A DNA stretch of 64,000 nt from Aureimonas jatrophae (GTDB taxonomy: Bacteria; Pseudomonadota; Alphaproteobacteria; Rhizobiales; Rhizobiaceae). A program made the translations under genes and the position numbers. The stretch is from assembly GCF_900104035.1 (NCBI RefSeq), contig NZ_FNIT01000002.1:310001-374000 (forward strand). Reading direction: 5' to 3'. The notes below the pieces were generated by a model. It worked only from the letters and a program-made list of their open reading frames with translations. It did not search any database and was not told the DNA's origin. Shown here in pieces: positions 53,839-61,995 of this stretch. Every line of letters starts with the position of its first letter. Within the stretch, counting starts at the first letter, position 1.

Positions 53839-54966
53839 TCAGGACGACAGAACGGTGTCGCGGAACTGGAGGTGCTCGATGCCGGTGAGCGAGGCCGAGT
53901 AGCCGTCGTCGAACGAAACGAAGGTCGACAGGCCGGAATGGTTGATCTGCGCGCTGGTGTGGTCGCGGTCCCGGAACCAGGCGGTGTCGTCGCCGGCCCC
54001 GCCGTCCAGCGTGTCGTAGCCCGTGCCATGGCCGAGGATCGCGAAATGGTCCGAACCGTCGCCGCCGATCACGCTGTCCGTGGCGCCGTAGAGCAGGAAG
54101 CTGTCGTCGCCCGCGCCGCCGTCGAGGGTCGCCTGTCCCTGCATCGAGGCGGCGAGGTGGTCGTTGCCCGCTCCCGTCGCGACGTGGGCGCCCGGTGCGT
54201 CGTGCAGCATGATCGTGTCGTTGCCCGCACCGCCCAGGATCGTGGCGAAGCGCCCGACGCTGTCGACGTGCAGGGCCTGTGCCGAGGCCGATCCGTCGAT
54301 CGTGGTCCCGTCGCCGCTGGAATGCACGGTGTCGCCGTCGGCATGGACCTGCGCGGAATGACCCGAGGCGTAGATCGTGGCATGGCCGCCGTAGATCGTG
54401 TCCTGCGCGCCGCTCGAGCGGATCGTGTCGCCGCCGCCCGCACCGGCGCGGATCTCCGTTCCCCCGTTCGCGCCGCCAAGCAGCAGCGAACCGCCGGTCT
54501 CGCTGCCCCAGAGCGTGTCGGAACCCGAGCCGCCCGCCAGCGTGTCGCCGGCGCCGACCGCATACAGCGCATGGTTGCCCCCCGCCGTTCCGCCCGACAG
54601 GCTGTCGGCGCCCGCACCGCCCCAGACCGTCGCGTTGCCGGCGCCCAACTCGATCGCGTTGCCGGCGTCGCTGGCATGGACGGTGACGTCGCCGACGCCC
54701 TCGATGCGCGCCGAGCCGCCGCCGGCCAGGATCACGGCCACCGGTTCGTCGCTCACCGAAACGACGCTGGTCTCGCCGGCCGAGGGGATCGCCACCACCG
54801 CGTCGACGCCGGGCGCCACCGATAGGCCCGCGCTGTCGGTCTGGATCGCGACGGCCTGACTGCCGCCGAGGCCGAGCTCGGCCAGCACGCTGTTGATATG
54901 CTCGCTCGCCTCGGGCGAGAGCGCTCCGAGGCTCGCGGACTCCGAGGCGGTATAGATCTCAGCCAT
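53839..54966 (-). CDS. RTX-type calcium-binding repeat protein
   Basis: A 375-residue acidic, Gly/Asp-rich protein with RTX nonapeptide-like repeats (GGxGxDxxx), for example ILGGAGNDTIML, LDGGAGDDSFLL, IGGDGSDHFAIL and LDGGAGDDTAWF in the C-terminal half, and less regular repeats before. No N-terminal signal peptide; the C-terminal end (GIEHLQFRDTVLSS) resembles type I secretion targets. It probably binds calcium and folds outside the cell. No type I secretion genes are in the window. Middle gene of a leftward set with the ChW-like protein and the TPR-GT32 protein. Confidence 0.86.
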   Translation of the reverse strand: MAEIYTASESASLGALSPEASEHINSVLAELGLGGSQAVAIQTDSAGLSVAPGVDAVVAIPSAGETSVVSVSDEPVAVILAGGGSARIEGVGDVTVHASDAGNAIELGAGNATVWGGAGADSLSGGTAGGNHALYAVGAGDTLAGGSGSDTLWGSETGGSLLLGGANGGTEIRAGAGGGDTIRSSGAQDTIYGGHATIYASGHSAQVHADGDTVHSSGDGTTIDGSASAQALHVDSVGRFATILGGAGNDTIMLHDAPGAHVATGAGNDHLAASMQGQATLDGGAGDDSFLLYGATDSVIGGDGSDHFAILGHGTGYDTLDGGAGDDTAWFRDRDHTSAQINHSGLSTFVSFDDGYSASLTGIEHLQFRDTVLSS

Positions 54967-55026
54967 TCACGACCTCGGGGCGTGCCGGGTCGTGGAGAGA
55001 TCGCCGCGCGGGAGTCCGATGGTCGC

Positions 55027-55893
55027 TCAGGCGGCCTCCCGCTCCGGCTGGGGCCGGCGGAACACGCGCAGGCGGCTCGGCTGGCGAACCGGAGGCATCG
55101 AGGGCGATCCGGCGACCGGCTCCAGCGCGGAGACGAAATCGAGGCGCAGGCCGACCAGCGGGTCGAGCGGCGTGGGACCCAGGAGCTCGACGTCGCGGCC
55201 GCGCCGCGTGACGAGCGAGGCGCCCAGAAAGGCGCCGTCCGCACGGAGCGCCAGGCCGGGAGCCGCCGCCGCCGTGAGCCGGGCGCGAAGGCCGATCAGC
55301 GGGAGCGCCTTGCCGCGCGTGCCGGCATAGGCGCCGGCCGGCGTCCAGTTCGACCAGCCCGCGCCGCGTCCCGCCACGGCCACCTGGTATTCGATCGGCA
55401 GGTCCTCGCCCACCGCCCGCATCTCCAGGCCCTCGATGCGACCCGGCGCATCGGGACCGCAGATCCAATGACCGCGAGGCGCCGCCAGGTCGCCGCGCAG
55501 GGAAACGTGGGCGCGAAGCAGGAACTCGACGCCGCCTTCCGCAAGGCTCGGCCGCAGACGAGGCTCGGGCGACGGCTCGGCCTCGGCGCCCATGCGCGTC
55601 AGCTCCAGCGTCGCGGCGAGCGTGGCGCCGGCTCGCGCCGCGCGCAGGACCACCTCGATCGTGCCCGGCTGATCGGCCGCGATCACGAGGACGCGCCCCG
55701 GCGTGCGAAGAAGCGCGTCCGGCTCGCCTGGCGCCGACACGAGACGCAGACCCGGCGAGACCGCGACGACCTCCGCGACCGGCCCGTCGCCGAGCGACCC
55801 CGCATCGGCGCGATAGGTCAGCGAGGACAGACCCCGCTCCACTTTCAAGATCGCACGTCGCTCGCTCGCGTCCACGCCCAATGGTCCCCGCAT
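55027..55893 (-). CDS. Hypothetical protein with a ChW-like repeat
   Basis: A 288-residue protein without signal peptide or membrane helix, predicted beta-rich. Residues about 150-206 match the clostridial hydrophobic-W (ChW) repeat pattern: GRIEGLEMRA, then GAGWSNWTPAGAYAGTRG and LPLIGLRARL, with the GW, W, AGT and IGL positions all in register. ChW repeats form surface-exposed beta domains in Firmicutes and are rare in Proteobacteria. Other parts are unassigned. First gene of a leftward set, 60 bases before the RTX gene, and divergent from the SapC/glycosyltransferase operon across an AT-richer gap. Confidence 0.65.
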   Translation of the reverse strand: MRGPLGVDASERRAILKVERGLSSLTYRADAGSLGDGPVAEVVAVSPGLRLVSAPGEPDALLRTPGRVLVIAADQPGTIEVVLRAARAGATLAATLELTRMGAEAEPSPEPRLRPSLAEGGVEFLLRAHVSLRGDLAAPRGHWICGPDAPGRIEGLEMRAVGEDLPIEYQVAVAGRGAGWSNWTPAGAYAGTRGKALPLIGLRARLTAAAAPGLALRADGAFLGASLVTRRGRDVELLGPTPLDPLVGLRLDFVSALEPVAGSPSMPPVRQPSRLRVFRRPQPEREAA

Positions 55894-56154
55894 TTCGTCT
55901 CATGCAGAAGAAACGAAGAGCGGAAGATCTTCAAGTTAATGAGATATTTCGAGCGCAGCGAGGCAAACGACAGCTTAAAGGCCGTTGGTTGATGCATGGA
56001 TTTGCTAAAGATAACGAACTCTTTCGTCGCTCAGCTTCGCCCCGACTTGCGATGGCGTGGCGAGTGGTCATGACGAGATCGTATCGCAGCGTTACGGATG
56101 TGTAAGACATCGGGCGTAATCTTGATGCAAATTTCGTCCGAGAGGTTAGGGAAG
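55894..56154. promoter_or_regulatory. AT-richer divergent promoter region
   Basis: This 261-base gap separates the leftward ChW-like/RTX/TPR-GT genes from the rightward SapC/glycosyltransferase operon and is visibly richer in A and T than its surroundings. It contains a dyad at 56092-56119 and a GAAGATCTTC palindrome near 55925. Promoters for both sides should lie here; I could not fix -10/-35 elements. Confidence 0.45.
56092..56119. promoter_or_regulatory. Dyad upstream of the SapC/GT operon
   Basis: TTAC (56092-56095) and GATGT (56097-56101) are mirrored by ACATC (56107-56111) and GTAA (56116-56119) around GTAAG. It ends 36 bases before the first gene and could be an operator or a 5' leader hairpin. 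Confidence 0.35.
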
Positions 56155-56973
56155 ATGATCCGCGGAAGCATCGAGCTCGCCACCCCCGATACGATCCAGG
56201 GATGGATCCACACGTCGGACGGCCGTATCCGCGAGCACACGCTTCTGGCCTTCCAGGGCGACCAGTGCGTCGGCGCCGGCAAGGTGAACACGTTTCGTGG
56301 CGATCTGGCCGATGCCGGCATCGGCGACGGACACCTGGGCTTCAGCTTTCCGATCTCGGTGCTGCCCGAGCGTGTCGGGCAGGTGGTCCTGAAGCTCGAG
56401 GGCAGCGATGCCATGCTTCTGCAGACCGGCGCGCGCGTCGCCGGCGAGACGACGGGCGTCGCGGGCCTGCCCCGCGCCGAGGTCCGCGCGCGGCTCGCTG
56501 CCCTGAAATGGGCGCTCAAGCATGGCCGCATCGGGCAGGGCGACTTCGACTTCCTGCGCATTCTCTGGTCGTTCGGTGTCTACGAGCGCGGCCTCCTGCG
56601 CCGCAATGCCGGCGAGGAAGCGGTGGTGGCCGAGAAGAGCGGCGTGATCGCCGCCGCGCTTCTGGAATCCTATGCCGGCACCGATGTGCGCCTGTCGTCG
56701 CGCACGGTGCGCTCGCCGGCGGAGTTCCAGACGGCGCTGGCCGAGATCGCCGCCGGTCCGGTCCTGAAGGTCGTGGCGCTTCACACGGAAACCCGCGCGT
56801 CGTTGCGCGTGGCCGAGGGGACCCACGTCGAGGACGTCGCCGACGCGCCCGTCACCGACTACCCTCTGACCCCCGACCACCTCCTGATCCTCGACGTGCG
56901 CGCCAGGGCCGAGCTGCAGATGGCCGCCGGCGCCTCGGTCGAGATCCTGTCGGCCGAGCCGGCCCTGTCCTGA
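56155..56973 (+). CDS. GW-module protein 1 (unknown function)
   Basis: A 272-residue protein. Residues 1-70 are a clear module: MIRGSIELATPDTIQGWIHT, LAFQGDQCVGAGKV, FRGDLADAGIGDGHLGFSF. The same module, position for position, opens the protein at 60434, and the two also align through their middles (L-x-W-x-L-x-x-G-x-x-x-Q) and EG-T/S-H strands, so they are full-length paralogues. No catalytic motif, signal peptide or membrane helix is seen. The ATG at 56155 fits the paralogue's start. First gene of an operon with glycosyltransferases and SapC-type proteins, suggesting a scaffold or glycan-modifying partner. Confidence 0.7.
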   Translation: MIRGSIELATPDTIQGWIHTSDGRIREHTLLAFQGDQCVGAGKVNTFRGDLADAGIGDGHLGFSFPISVLPERVGQVVLKLEGSDAMLLQTGARVAGETTGVAGLPRAEVRARLAALKWALKHGRIGQGDFDFLRILWSFGVYERGLLRRNAGEEAVVAEKSGVIAAALLESYAGTDVRLSSRTVRSPAEFQTALAEIAAGPVLKVVALHTETRASLRVAEGTHVEDVADAPVTDYPLTPDHLLILDVRARAELQMAAGASVEILSAEPALS

Positions 56974-56983
56974 GTTCCTGCGG

Positions 56984-57002
56984 CCCGGCGCCTCGCGCCG
57001 GG
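56984..57002 (+). other. Intercistronic 8-bp stem-loop
   Basis: CCCGGCGC (56984-56991) pairs with GCGCCGGG (56995-57002) around CTC, between the first two genes of the operon. It may stabilise or attenuate the transcript. Confidence 0.4.
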
Positions 57003-57033
57003 GTGCCCTTGATCCGCGTGCCGAACCCCATCG

Positions 57034-59127
57034 ATGCTCCAGGTCCTCGCCCCGTCAGCCTACGCGCCCAGCGAGCTTGCCGAAGCCGGCGAGAGCCGCT
57101 GGTGCGGTCGCATCGAGGCGATCGATCCGGTTGAGGGCATGCGCGGCTGGGTCCTGTCGCCGGACGCGCCGCGCGCGGCGACCGAGCTCGAGCTGACGGT
57201 CGGCGACGACGCGCTCGTATTGGGGGCCAGCGCGTCGCCCCATCCGGTTCTCGACCGGCGCCTGGGCTTCGAAACGCGCGCCGGCTTCCAGTTCGCCACC
57301 GACGTCTTCGCGCGGCTCGCTCGCTTGTCGGCCCGCCGCCGCTCCCTGCGCGTCGGCATCCGCATCGCGGGCACGGATACGCGGCTCATGCCGCCCGCCG
57401 GACGCGATCCGACCGTCGGCGAACTGGTGCACAGCTGGCGCGAGACGACGCTTCGCTCGCTTCGGCCCGCCGATGCCGGGCGCGAAGGCACGCGCGGCGA
57501 CCGTCTCCTGCGTCGGCTCGCGGGGCTGCGCGCCGAGGCGCTCGCCCTGCGGGAGCGTCCGCTGCGACCGCTGTCGGACGGCGAGGCCGGGCAGATCGAG
57601 GCGATCTATCCCGCCGGCGAGGGGCAGGTCTGGTTCGTCGGCTGGATGAAGCGGCGCACGGAGACGGACTTCTCCGCCGTCGTCGTAGACCGCGAGAAGC
57701 TGCCGGCCGGCGGCGCGGTTCTGCACTACGAGCGGGCGGACCTCAACTCCACCTGTGTCGGCGTCGTCGGACTGCTCGATAGCGGCTGGATGCCGCCACC
57801 GGTCCTGCGCGACGGCTTCGTGTATCTCGGCCCGTCCGGCCAGCTTCATCTGCGCGTGTCGGCGGGAACCCGCGTCCTGCGCGCCGACGCCTTTCTGGCC
57901 GCCTTCGCGCAGGCCCAGCCGCTGGCGGTCGGCGGCGAGGCGGAGGCGCTCGCCAGCGTCCTTCATTCGGGTGCGAACTGGATTGGCGGAGCGGCCGCCG
58001 CCAGCGGGCTGGCGGTGGAAGCCGGCGTCGACCGTCTCCTGATGGTGCCGGGCTTCGGATGTCTGGCGGAGGGCTGGGCGGTGAGCCCGGCCAAGCGGAT
58101 CGAGACCTTCCAGATGCGCGTCGGCGACTGCGTTCTGACCGCCGACGAGGCCTCCGCAAGCTTCCGGCCGCGGCCCGACCTGGCGTCGGTCTTCGGCGCA
58201 GGCGGTGTGACGGCGCGCGCCGGCTTCTCGGCGGCGCTCCTGGGCGCGCTGCCGGCGGATGCGAGCGGTGCTCCGCTCCTGCGCGTCGTTCACGAGGACG
58301 GCGCGGGCGCGGTGCTGCGCGTCGAGCCCAAGCTCCTGCGTCGCCTCGACCCGGTCGCGGACGGCGACGAGGTGCTGCGCCTCTTTCCCTCGATCCGCCA
58401 CGAAAGCTTCTGGGACGCCTTTCTCGTCGCCCAGCGCCGCAACCTGCGGTCGGCCGTGCGCGAGCCGGCGCTCCTGGCCGAAGCGCCGAGCCCGCGCCTC
58501 GTCGTCCTGCGGCTGCCGGGCGAGGCGGGCAACCTCAACCTCGCCTTCGACCGTCTGGCGCGGCACCTGCCCGACGTGGATCCCGCGATCGGCGTCTGCC
58601 TCGTCGCGGATGCGGGTCGGGCGCGAGCCGAGGCGCTCGCACGCTTCGAGGACCTGCGCGACGAGGTGGAGCAGCCGCTCTCCTTCGCCGCGGTGCTGCA
58701 CGGTCACGACATCCTGCCCGAACTGCCGTTTCTTCTGGCGCGGCTCGGCGCGGAGCGCTTCGTTCACGTGGGGCGCGGCCTGGTCCTGTCCGCCGCGGGC
58801 TGGCGCGCGGCGGAGTCGAGCCTTGGTCGTCGCGGCCACGGCATCGACCGTCTCGAGGTCCTCGACGACGCCGGGCGGCCGGACCGGGTGGACGGGGCGC
58901 TGGGCGCGGCCTGCTTCGGCTGGAGCGCCGACAGCTATCTCGCCTTCGCGGCCCATGCGCCGGCGCTGACGCGGGGCCTTCTCGCCGACAACGGCCTGCC
59001 GCGCGACCCCGCGCGCGACCGCACCCTGTTGGCTTGCGCCCTGCGCCTGGAGCGCCCCGCCGCCTCGCGCCTGGCCGACCTGATCGACCGCGACCTTCTG
59101 GCCGGGCGAGGAAGGGGGGAGCCGTGA
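57034..59127 (+). CDS. Multi-module GW protein with possible Rossmann-like C-terminus
   Basis: A 697-residue protein with three recognisable copies of the locus module: residues 24-90 (IEAIDPVEGMRGWVLSPDAP), 187-250 (IEAIYPAGEGQVWFVGWMK) and 340-408 (GCLAEGWAVSPAKRIETFQM ... ARAGFSAALLGALP). The C-terminal 190 residues (LVVLRLPGEAGNLNLAFDRLARHLP, SFAAVLHGHDILPELPFLL, RFVHVGRGLVLS) look like an alpha/beta fold comparable with degenerate GT2 domains, without a DXD motif. No ribosome-binding site is obvious before the ATG at 57034. It ends overlapping the GTG of the GT4 gene. Function unknown; a scaffold for surface glycosylation is inferred. Confidence 0.62.
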   Translation: MLQVLAPSAYAPSELAEAGESRWCGRIEAIDPVEGMRGWVLSPDAPRAATELELTVGDDALVLGASASPHPVLDRRLGFETRAGFQFATDVFARLARLSARRRSLRVGIRIAGTDTRLMPPAGRDPTVGELVHSWRETTLRSLRPADAGREGTRGDRLLRRLAGLRAEALALRERPLRPLSDGEAGQIEAIYPAGEGQVWFVGWMKRRTETDFSAVVVDREKLPAGGAVLHYERADLNSTCVGVVGLLDSGWMPPPVLRDGFVYLGPSGQLHLRVSAGTRVLRADAFLAAFAQAQPLAVGGEAEALASVLHSGANWIGGAAAASGLAVEAGVDRLLMVPGFGCLAEGWAVSPAKRIETFQMRVGDCVLTADEASASFRPRPDLASVFGAGGVTARAGFSAALLGALPADASGAPLLRVVHEDGAGAVLRVEPKLLRRLDPVADGDEVLRLFPSIRHESFWDAFLVAQRRNLRSAVREPALLAEAPSPRLVVLRLPGEAGNLNLAFDRLARHLPDVDPAIGVCLVADAGRARAEALARFEDLRDEVEQPLSFAAVLHGHDILPELPFLLARLGAERFVHVGRGLVLSAAGWRAAESSLGRRGHGIDRLEVLDDAGRPDRVDGALGAACFGWSADSYLAFAAHAPALTRGLLADNGLPRDPARDRTLLACALRLERPAASRLADLIDRDLLAGRGRGEP

Positions 59128-60437
59128 TCTTCGCCGACCGCCAACGACAGAACCGGGCGCCCGCGCCGCGCGCACCCAAGGTCGCCGTGATCTCGCACAG
59201 CCATCCCTCGCTCTCGAAGGGCGGAGCCGAGATCTCCGCCTATGCCTTGTTCCGGGGCCTGCGCGAGATCGGGGTCGATGCGATCTACGTGGGCGCCTGC
59301 GCCTCCACCACGCGCCATCGCCTCGCCTTTGCCGACGAGCACGAGTTCGCGGTCTTCCACGACGCGGAGCGCTACGACCACTTCTACCATCTGGCGCCGC
59401 GCAGCGTGGCCGACCAGCTCGTCGCGATCCTCGCCCGCGAGGGGGTGGAGCTCGCCAACTTCCACCACTTCTACCATCTGGGTCTGGGGGCCTTGCGCGC
59501 CGTCAAGGCGATGCCGGGCATGCGCACCTTCCTGACGATCCACGAGTTCCTGGCCATCTGCCACAACCACGGGCAGATGATCACCCGCCAGGCCCGCATC
59601 CTGTGCGAGGGCGCCTCCAACGAGAGCTGCGGGACCTGCTTCCCCGAGCTCATGCGCACGCAGTTCGCGATGCGCCGGGAGACCATGCTCGACAGCTTCG
59701 GCGACTTCGACGGCTTCGTGTCGCCGAGCCGGTTCCTGGCCGAGCGCTTCCGCGCCTTCGGCCTCGACATGGCGCGCATGAGCGTGATCGAGAACGGGCT
59801 GCTCGCGCCGGGCACGCCCGACCGGCCCCTCAAGCAGGGCAAGACCTGGACCTTCGGCTTCTTCGGGCAGATCAACCCGTTCAAGGGCGTCGACGTCCTT
59901 CTCGACGCCGCCGACCTCATCGCCGAGGACAAGGCGCTTTCGGCCACCGTGCGCCTGCGCATCCACGGCAACCTGATCGGCCAGACGCCCGAGTTCACCG
60001 AGCGCTTCGAGGCGAGCCTCAAGCGGCATCCCTTCCTCACCTATGCCGGGGCCTACGACAACCGCTCGGTCCATCGCCTGATGAGCGAGTGCGACTATGT
60101 CGTGATCCCCTCGAAATGGTGGGAGAACTCGCCGGTCGTCATTCAGGAGGCCTACGGGGCCGGCGCGCCGGTGATCTGCACCGGTATCGGCGGCATGGCC
60201 GAGAAGGTGCCCGACGGCGTGTCGGGCCTCCACTTCCGCCTCGGCGACGCGGCCGACCTCCTGCGGGCCATGCGCCTGGCCGCCGATCCGCGCAACGCCG
60301 CCGTGCTGCGCGCCGGCTTGCCGCCCGTGATCACGGCGGCCGAGATGGCGCGCCAGTATTGCGCCGCGTTTGCCCGCGCGCCGGCCCTCGCTCGGGCTCC
60401 GGCGCGCCGGGCTCCCGTTCTCGAGGCGGCCGAGTGA
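59124..60437 (+). CDS. GT4 family glycosyltransferase
   Basis: A 437-residue GT-B fold glycosyltransferase. The N-terminal half opens VAVISHSHPSLSKGGAEISAYALFRGL (the GGAE acceptor-side loop). The C-terminal donor-binding half holds WTFGFFGQINPFKGVDVLLDA and the EX7E-like SPVVIQEAYGAGAPVICTGIGGMAEKV. A Cys-rich stretch ILCEGASNESCGTCFPE, typical of some rhizobial GT4 proteins, may bind metal or form disulfides. It starts with GTG (GGAAGGGGGGAG upstream) within the stop of the preceding gene. Donor sugar unknown. Confidence 0.88.
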   Translation: MIFADRQRQNRAPAPRAPKVAVISHSHPSLSKGGAEISAYALFRGLREIGVDAIYVGACASTTRHRLAFADEHEFAVFHDAERYDHFYHLAPRSVADQLVAILAREGVELANFHHFYHLGLGALRAVKAMPGMRTFLTIHEFLAICHNHGQMITRQARILCEGASNESCGTCFPELMRTQFAMRRETMLDSFGDFDGFVSPSRFLAERFRAFGLDMARMSVIENGLLAPGTPDRPLKQGKTWTFGFFGQINPFKGVDVLLDAADLIAEDKALSATVRLRIHGNLIGQTPEFTERFEASLKRHPFLTYAGAYDNRSVHRLMSECDYVVIPSKWWENSPVVIQEAYGAGAPVICTGIGGMAEKVPDGVSGLHFRLGDAADLLRAMRLAADPRNAAVLRAGLPPVITAAEMARQYCAAFARAPALARAPARRAPVLEAAE

Positions 60438-61273
60438 TTCGGGGCCATATCGATCTGGCGACCCGCGCGCGCGTCGAGGGCTGGATCCACAGCGACCGCG
60501 TACCGCTCGCCGGGGCGCGCGTGCTGGCCTTCCACGACGAAACCTGTGTCGGCGGTGGGCGGGTCGACGTCTTCCGGCAGGATCTGGCCGATGCCGGTCT
60601 CGGCGACGGCTGCGTCGGCTTCGGCTTCCCGGTCGCGCTGCGCTCCGACCAGGACCCGCGCGTCCTCGACGTGCGCCTGGAGGGCGGAACGCTTCTCCTG
60701 AAGCAGGGTGCCTGCGCGCTGAGCCCGCGCGAGGCGATGGGCGCGGATCGTCGCCGGCAGGGCCGCGACCCCGCCGCCCTGTCCTGGATGCTGGCGCGCG
60801 GCTGGCTCGACCAGCGCCGTCACGACGCGCTGCGTGGCCTTGCGCGCTTCGGCGCCCATCCGCTTCAGTTGCAGATCGAGCGGCGCGGGCGGGACGTCGC
60901 CTCGGTCTGCGACGAGGTCGCGCTGGAGGCGGCCGACCTCATCGAGTTCCACGTTCACACCGCGATCGACTGCGAGATCCGCGAGGACGTGAGGCCCGCC
61001 GATCTCGCCGCGATCCGCCGCGAGGTGCGCGCGAGCTTTCCGTTCTCGCCGCCCGTGATCGGCCTGTGGGCGCCCGGTCCCCATCACCTCGACCTTGTGG
61101 AAGGCTCGCATCTCGCGGATGGCGAGGCCGAGCCGGGAGCGGGCGTCGAATACGCCTTTGGTGGCCGCACGCTGCTGCTGGCCGATCTCGACGCGGCGAT
61201 CGGCTTTCGCGGCGGCGACGCGTCCACGCCCTTCACCGCCTTCGTGCCCTGCCGGCCGGAGGAGCGGCCGTGA
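60434..61273 (+). CDS. GW-module protein 2 (unknown function)
   Basis: A 279-residue full-length paralogue of the protein at 56155. Module residues 1-70 read MIRGHIDLATRARVEGWIHS, CVGGGRVDVFRQDLADAGLGDG, VGFGFPVAL, with FR-DLADAG-GDG at identical positions. A helical middle and a C-terminal beta region with LVEGSHLADGEAEPG follow. The GTG start overlaps the GT4 stop. No catalytic residues are apparent. Its retention next to a second glycosyltransferase suggests each GT4 or SapC step may have a dedicated module partner, which is speculative. Confidence 0.68.
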   Translation: MIRGHIDLATRARVEGWIHSDRVPLAGARVLAFHDETCVGGGRVDVFRQDLADAGLGDGCVGFGFPVALRSDQDPRVLDVRLEGGTLLLKQGACALSPREAMGADRRRQGRDPAALSWMLARGWLDQRRHDALRGLARFGAHPLQLQIERRGRDVASVCDEVALEAADLIEFHVHTAIDCEIREDVRPADLAAIRREVRASFPFSPPVIGLWAPGPHHLDLVEGSHLADGEAEPGAGVEYAFGGRTLLLADLDAAIGFRGGDASTPFTAFVPCRPEERP

Positions 61274-61995
61274 TCTCGGAGCGTGCCGAACCGCTGACGG
61301 GGCAGCGCATGGCGGCGCGCATCTATTCGCCCTTCAGCTATCCCCTGCCGCGCCGCGCCGCGCTCGTGCCGGTTGTCCTCGCCGAAGCGGAGCGCCTCGC
61401 GCCGGTCTTTCCGCTGGTCTGGCAGAGCGGCGAGGAGGGGCCGCGTTTGAGCTGCCTGCGCAGCCTCCAGGAGGACGGGTCGGGCTTTGCGGCCGGCACG
61501 CAGGATCGCCTGGCCGTGCTGCCGCTCCTGCTTCAGGCCTATCCCTTCGTGCTGCCGGCCGCTCCCGCCCTGGACGGCGACAATCCGTGCCTTCTCGACG
61601 TTGCGGGGGCGGACCTTCCGAGCGACGCCGGCGCGCCGATCACCGCGAGCGACGGTCGCCTCACCAGTGCGGCCGAACTGCGCCTTCGGGCGCTCTCGAT
61701 CTTCGAGCGCGACCTCGGCCGCACATCGGCGATCGGACGCATGCTGGGCGAACTCGGGCTGCTGGAGCCCTGGCCGCTGCGCTTCGATCTGGGCCACGGG
61801 CGGCACTGCGACGTCGAGGGCCTGGCGGTGGTCCGGGCCTCCGCCTTTGATACGCCGCGTCTTCAGCCGGTTCTCGCCCGCTTCGGCCTGGCCGCCGCCC
61901 GGATCCTGTCGCTCCACCGCCTGTCCTTGTTTCGCGCGGCGACGCTCCTGGCCGCCGCGCGCGAGGCGGTGGCGCGCGAGAGTGCGCGGGCATGA
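61270..61995 (+). CDS. SapC-family protein, short form
   Basis: A 241-residue protein related to SapC, a family first met in S-layer protein secretion/assembly in Campylobacter and found in alphaproteobacterial glycosylation loci. Support comes from SPFSYPLPRRAALVPVVLAEAERLAPVFPLVW near the N-terminus and LPLLLQAYPFVLPAA, the Y-P-F-V-L core. A roughly 70-residue C-terminal helical region follows. No signal peptide. GTG start overlaps the preceding stop, and its end overlaps the second SapC-type gene. Confidence 0.68.
   Translation: MISERAEPLTGQRMAARIYSPFSYPLPRRAALVPVVLAEAERLAPVFPLVWQSGEEGPRLSCLRSLQEDGSGFAAGTQDRLAVLPLLLQAYPFVLPAAPALDGDNPCLLDVAGADLPSDAGAPITASDGRLTSAAELRLRALSIFERDLGRTSAIGRMLGELGLLEPWPLRFDLGHGRHCDVEGLAVVRASAFDTPRLQPVLARFGLAAARILSLHRLSLFRAATLLAAAREAVARESARA

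Noticed and set aside
51793..54825. Open frame of about 1010 codons on the plus strand
   Set aside because: It is antisense to the TPR-GT32 and RTX genes, is dominated by Arg and Gly, has no ribosome-binding site and no recognisable domain. Long antisense frames are expected at this GC content.
57055..59175. Open frame of about 700 codons on the minus strand
   Set aside because: Antisense to the multi-module protein, which has module repeats and translational coupling to the GT4 gene. The minus frame has neither.
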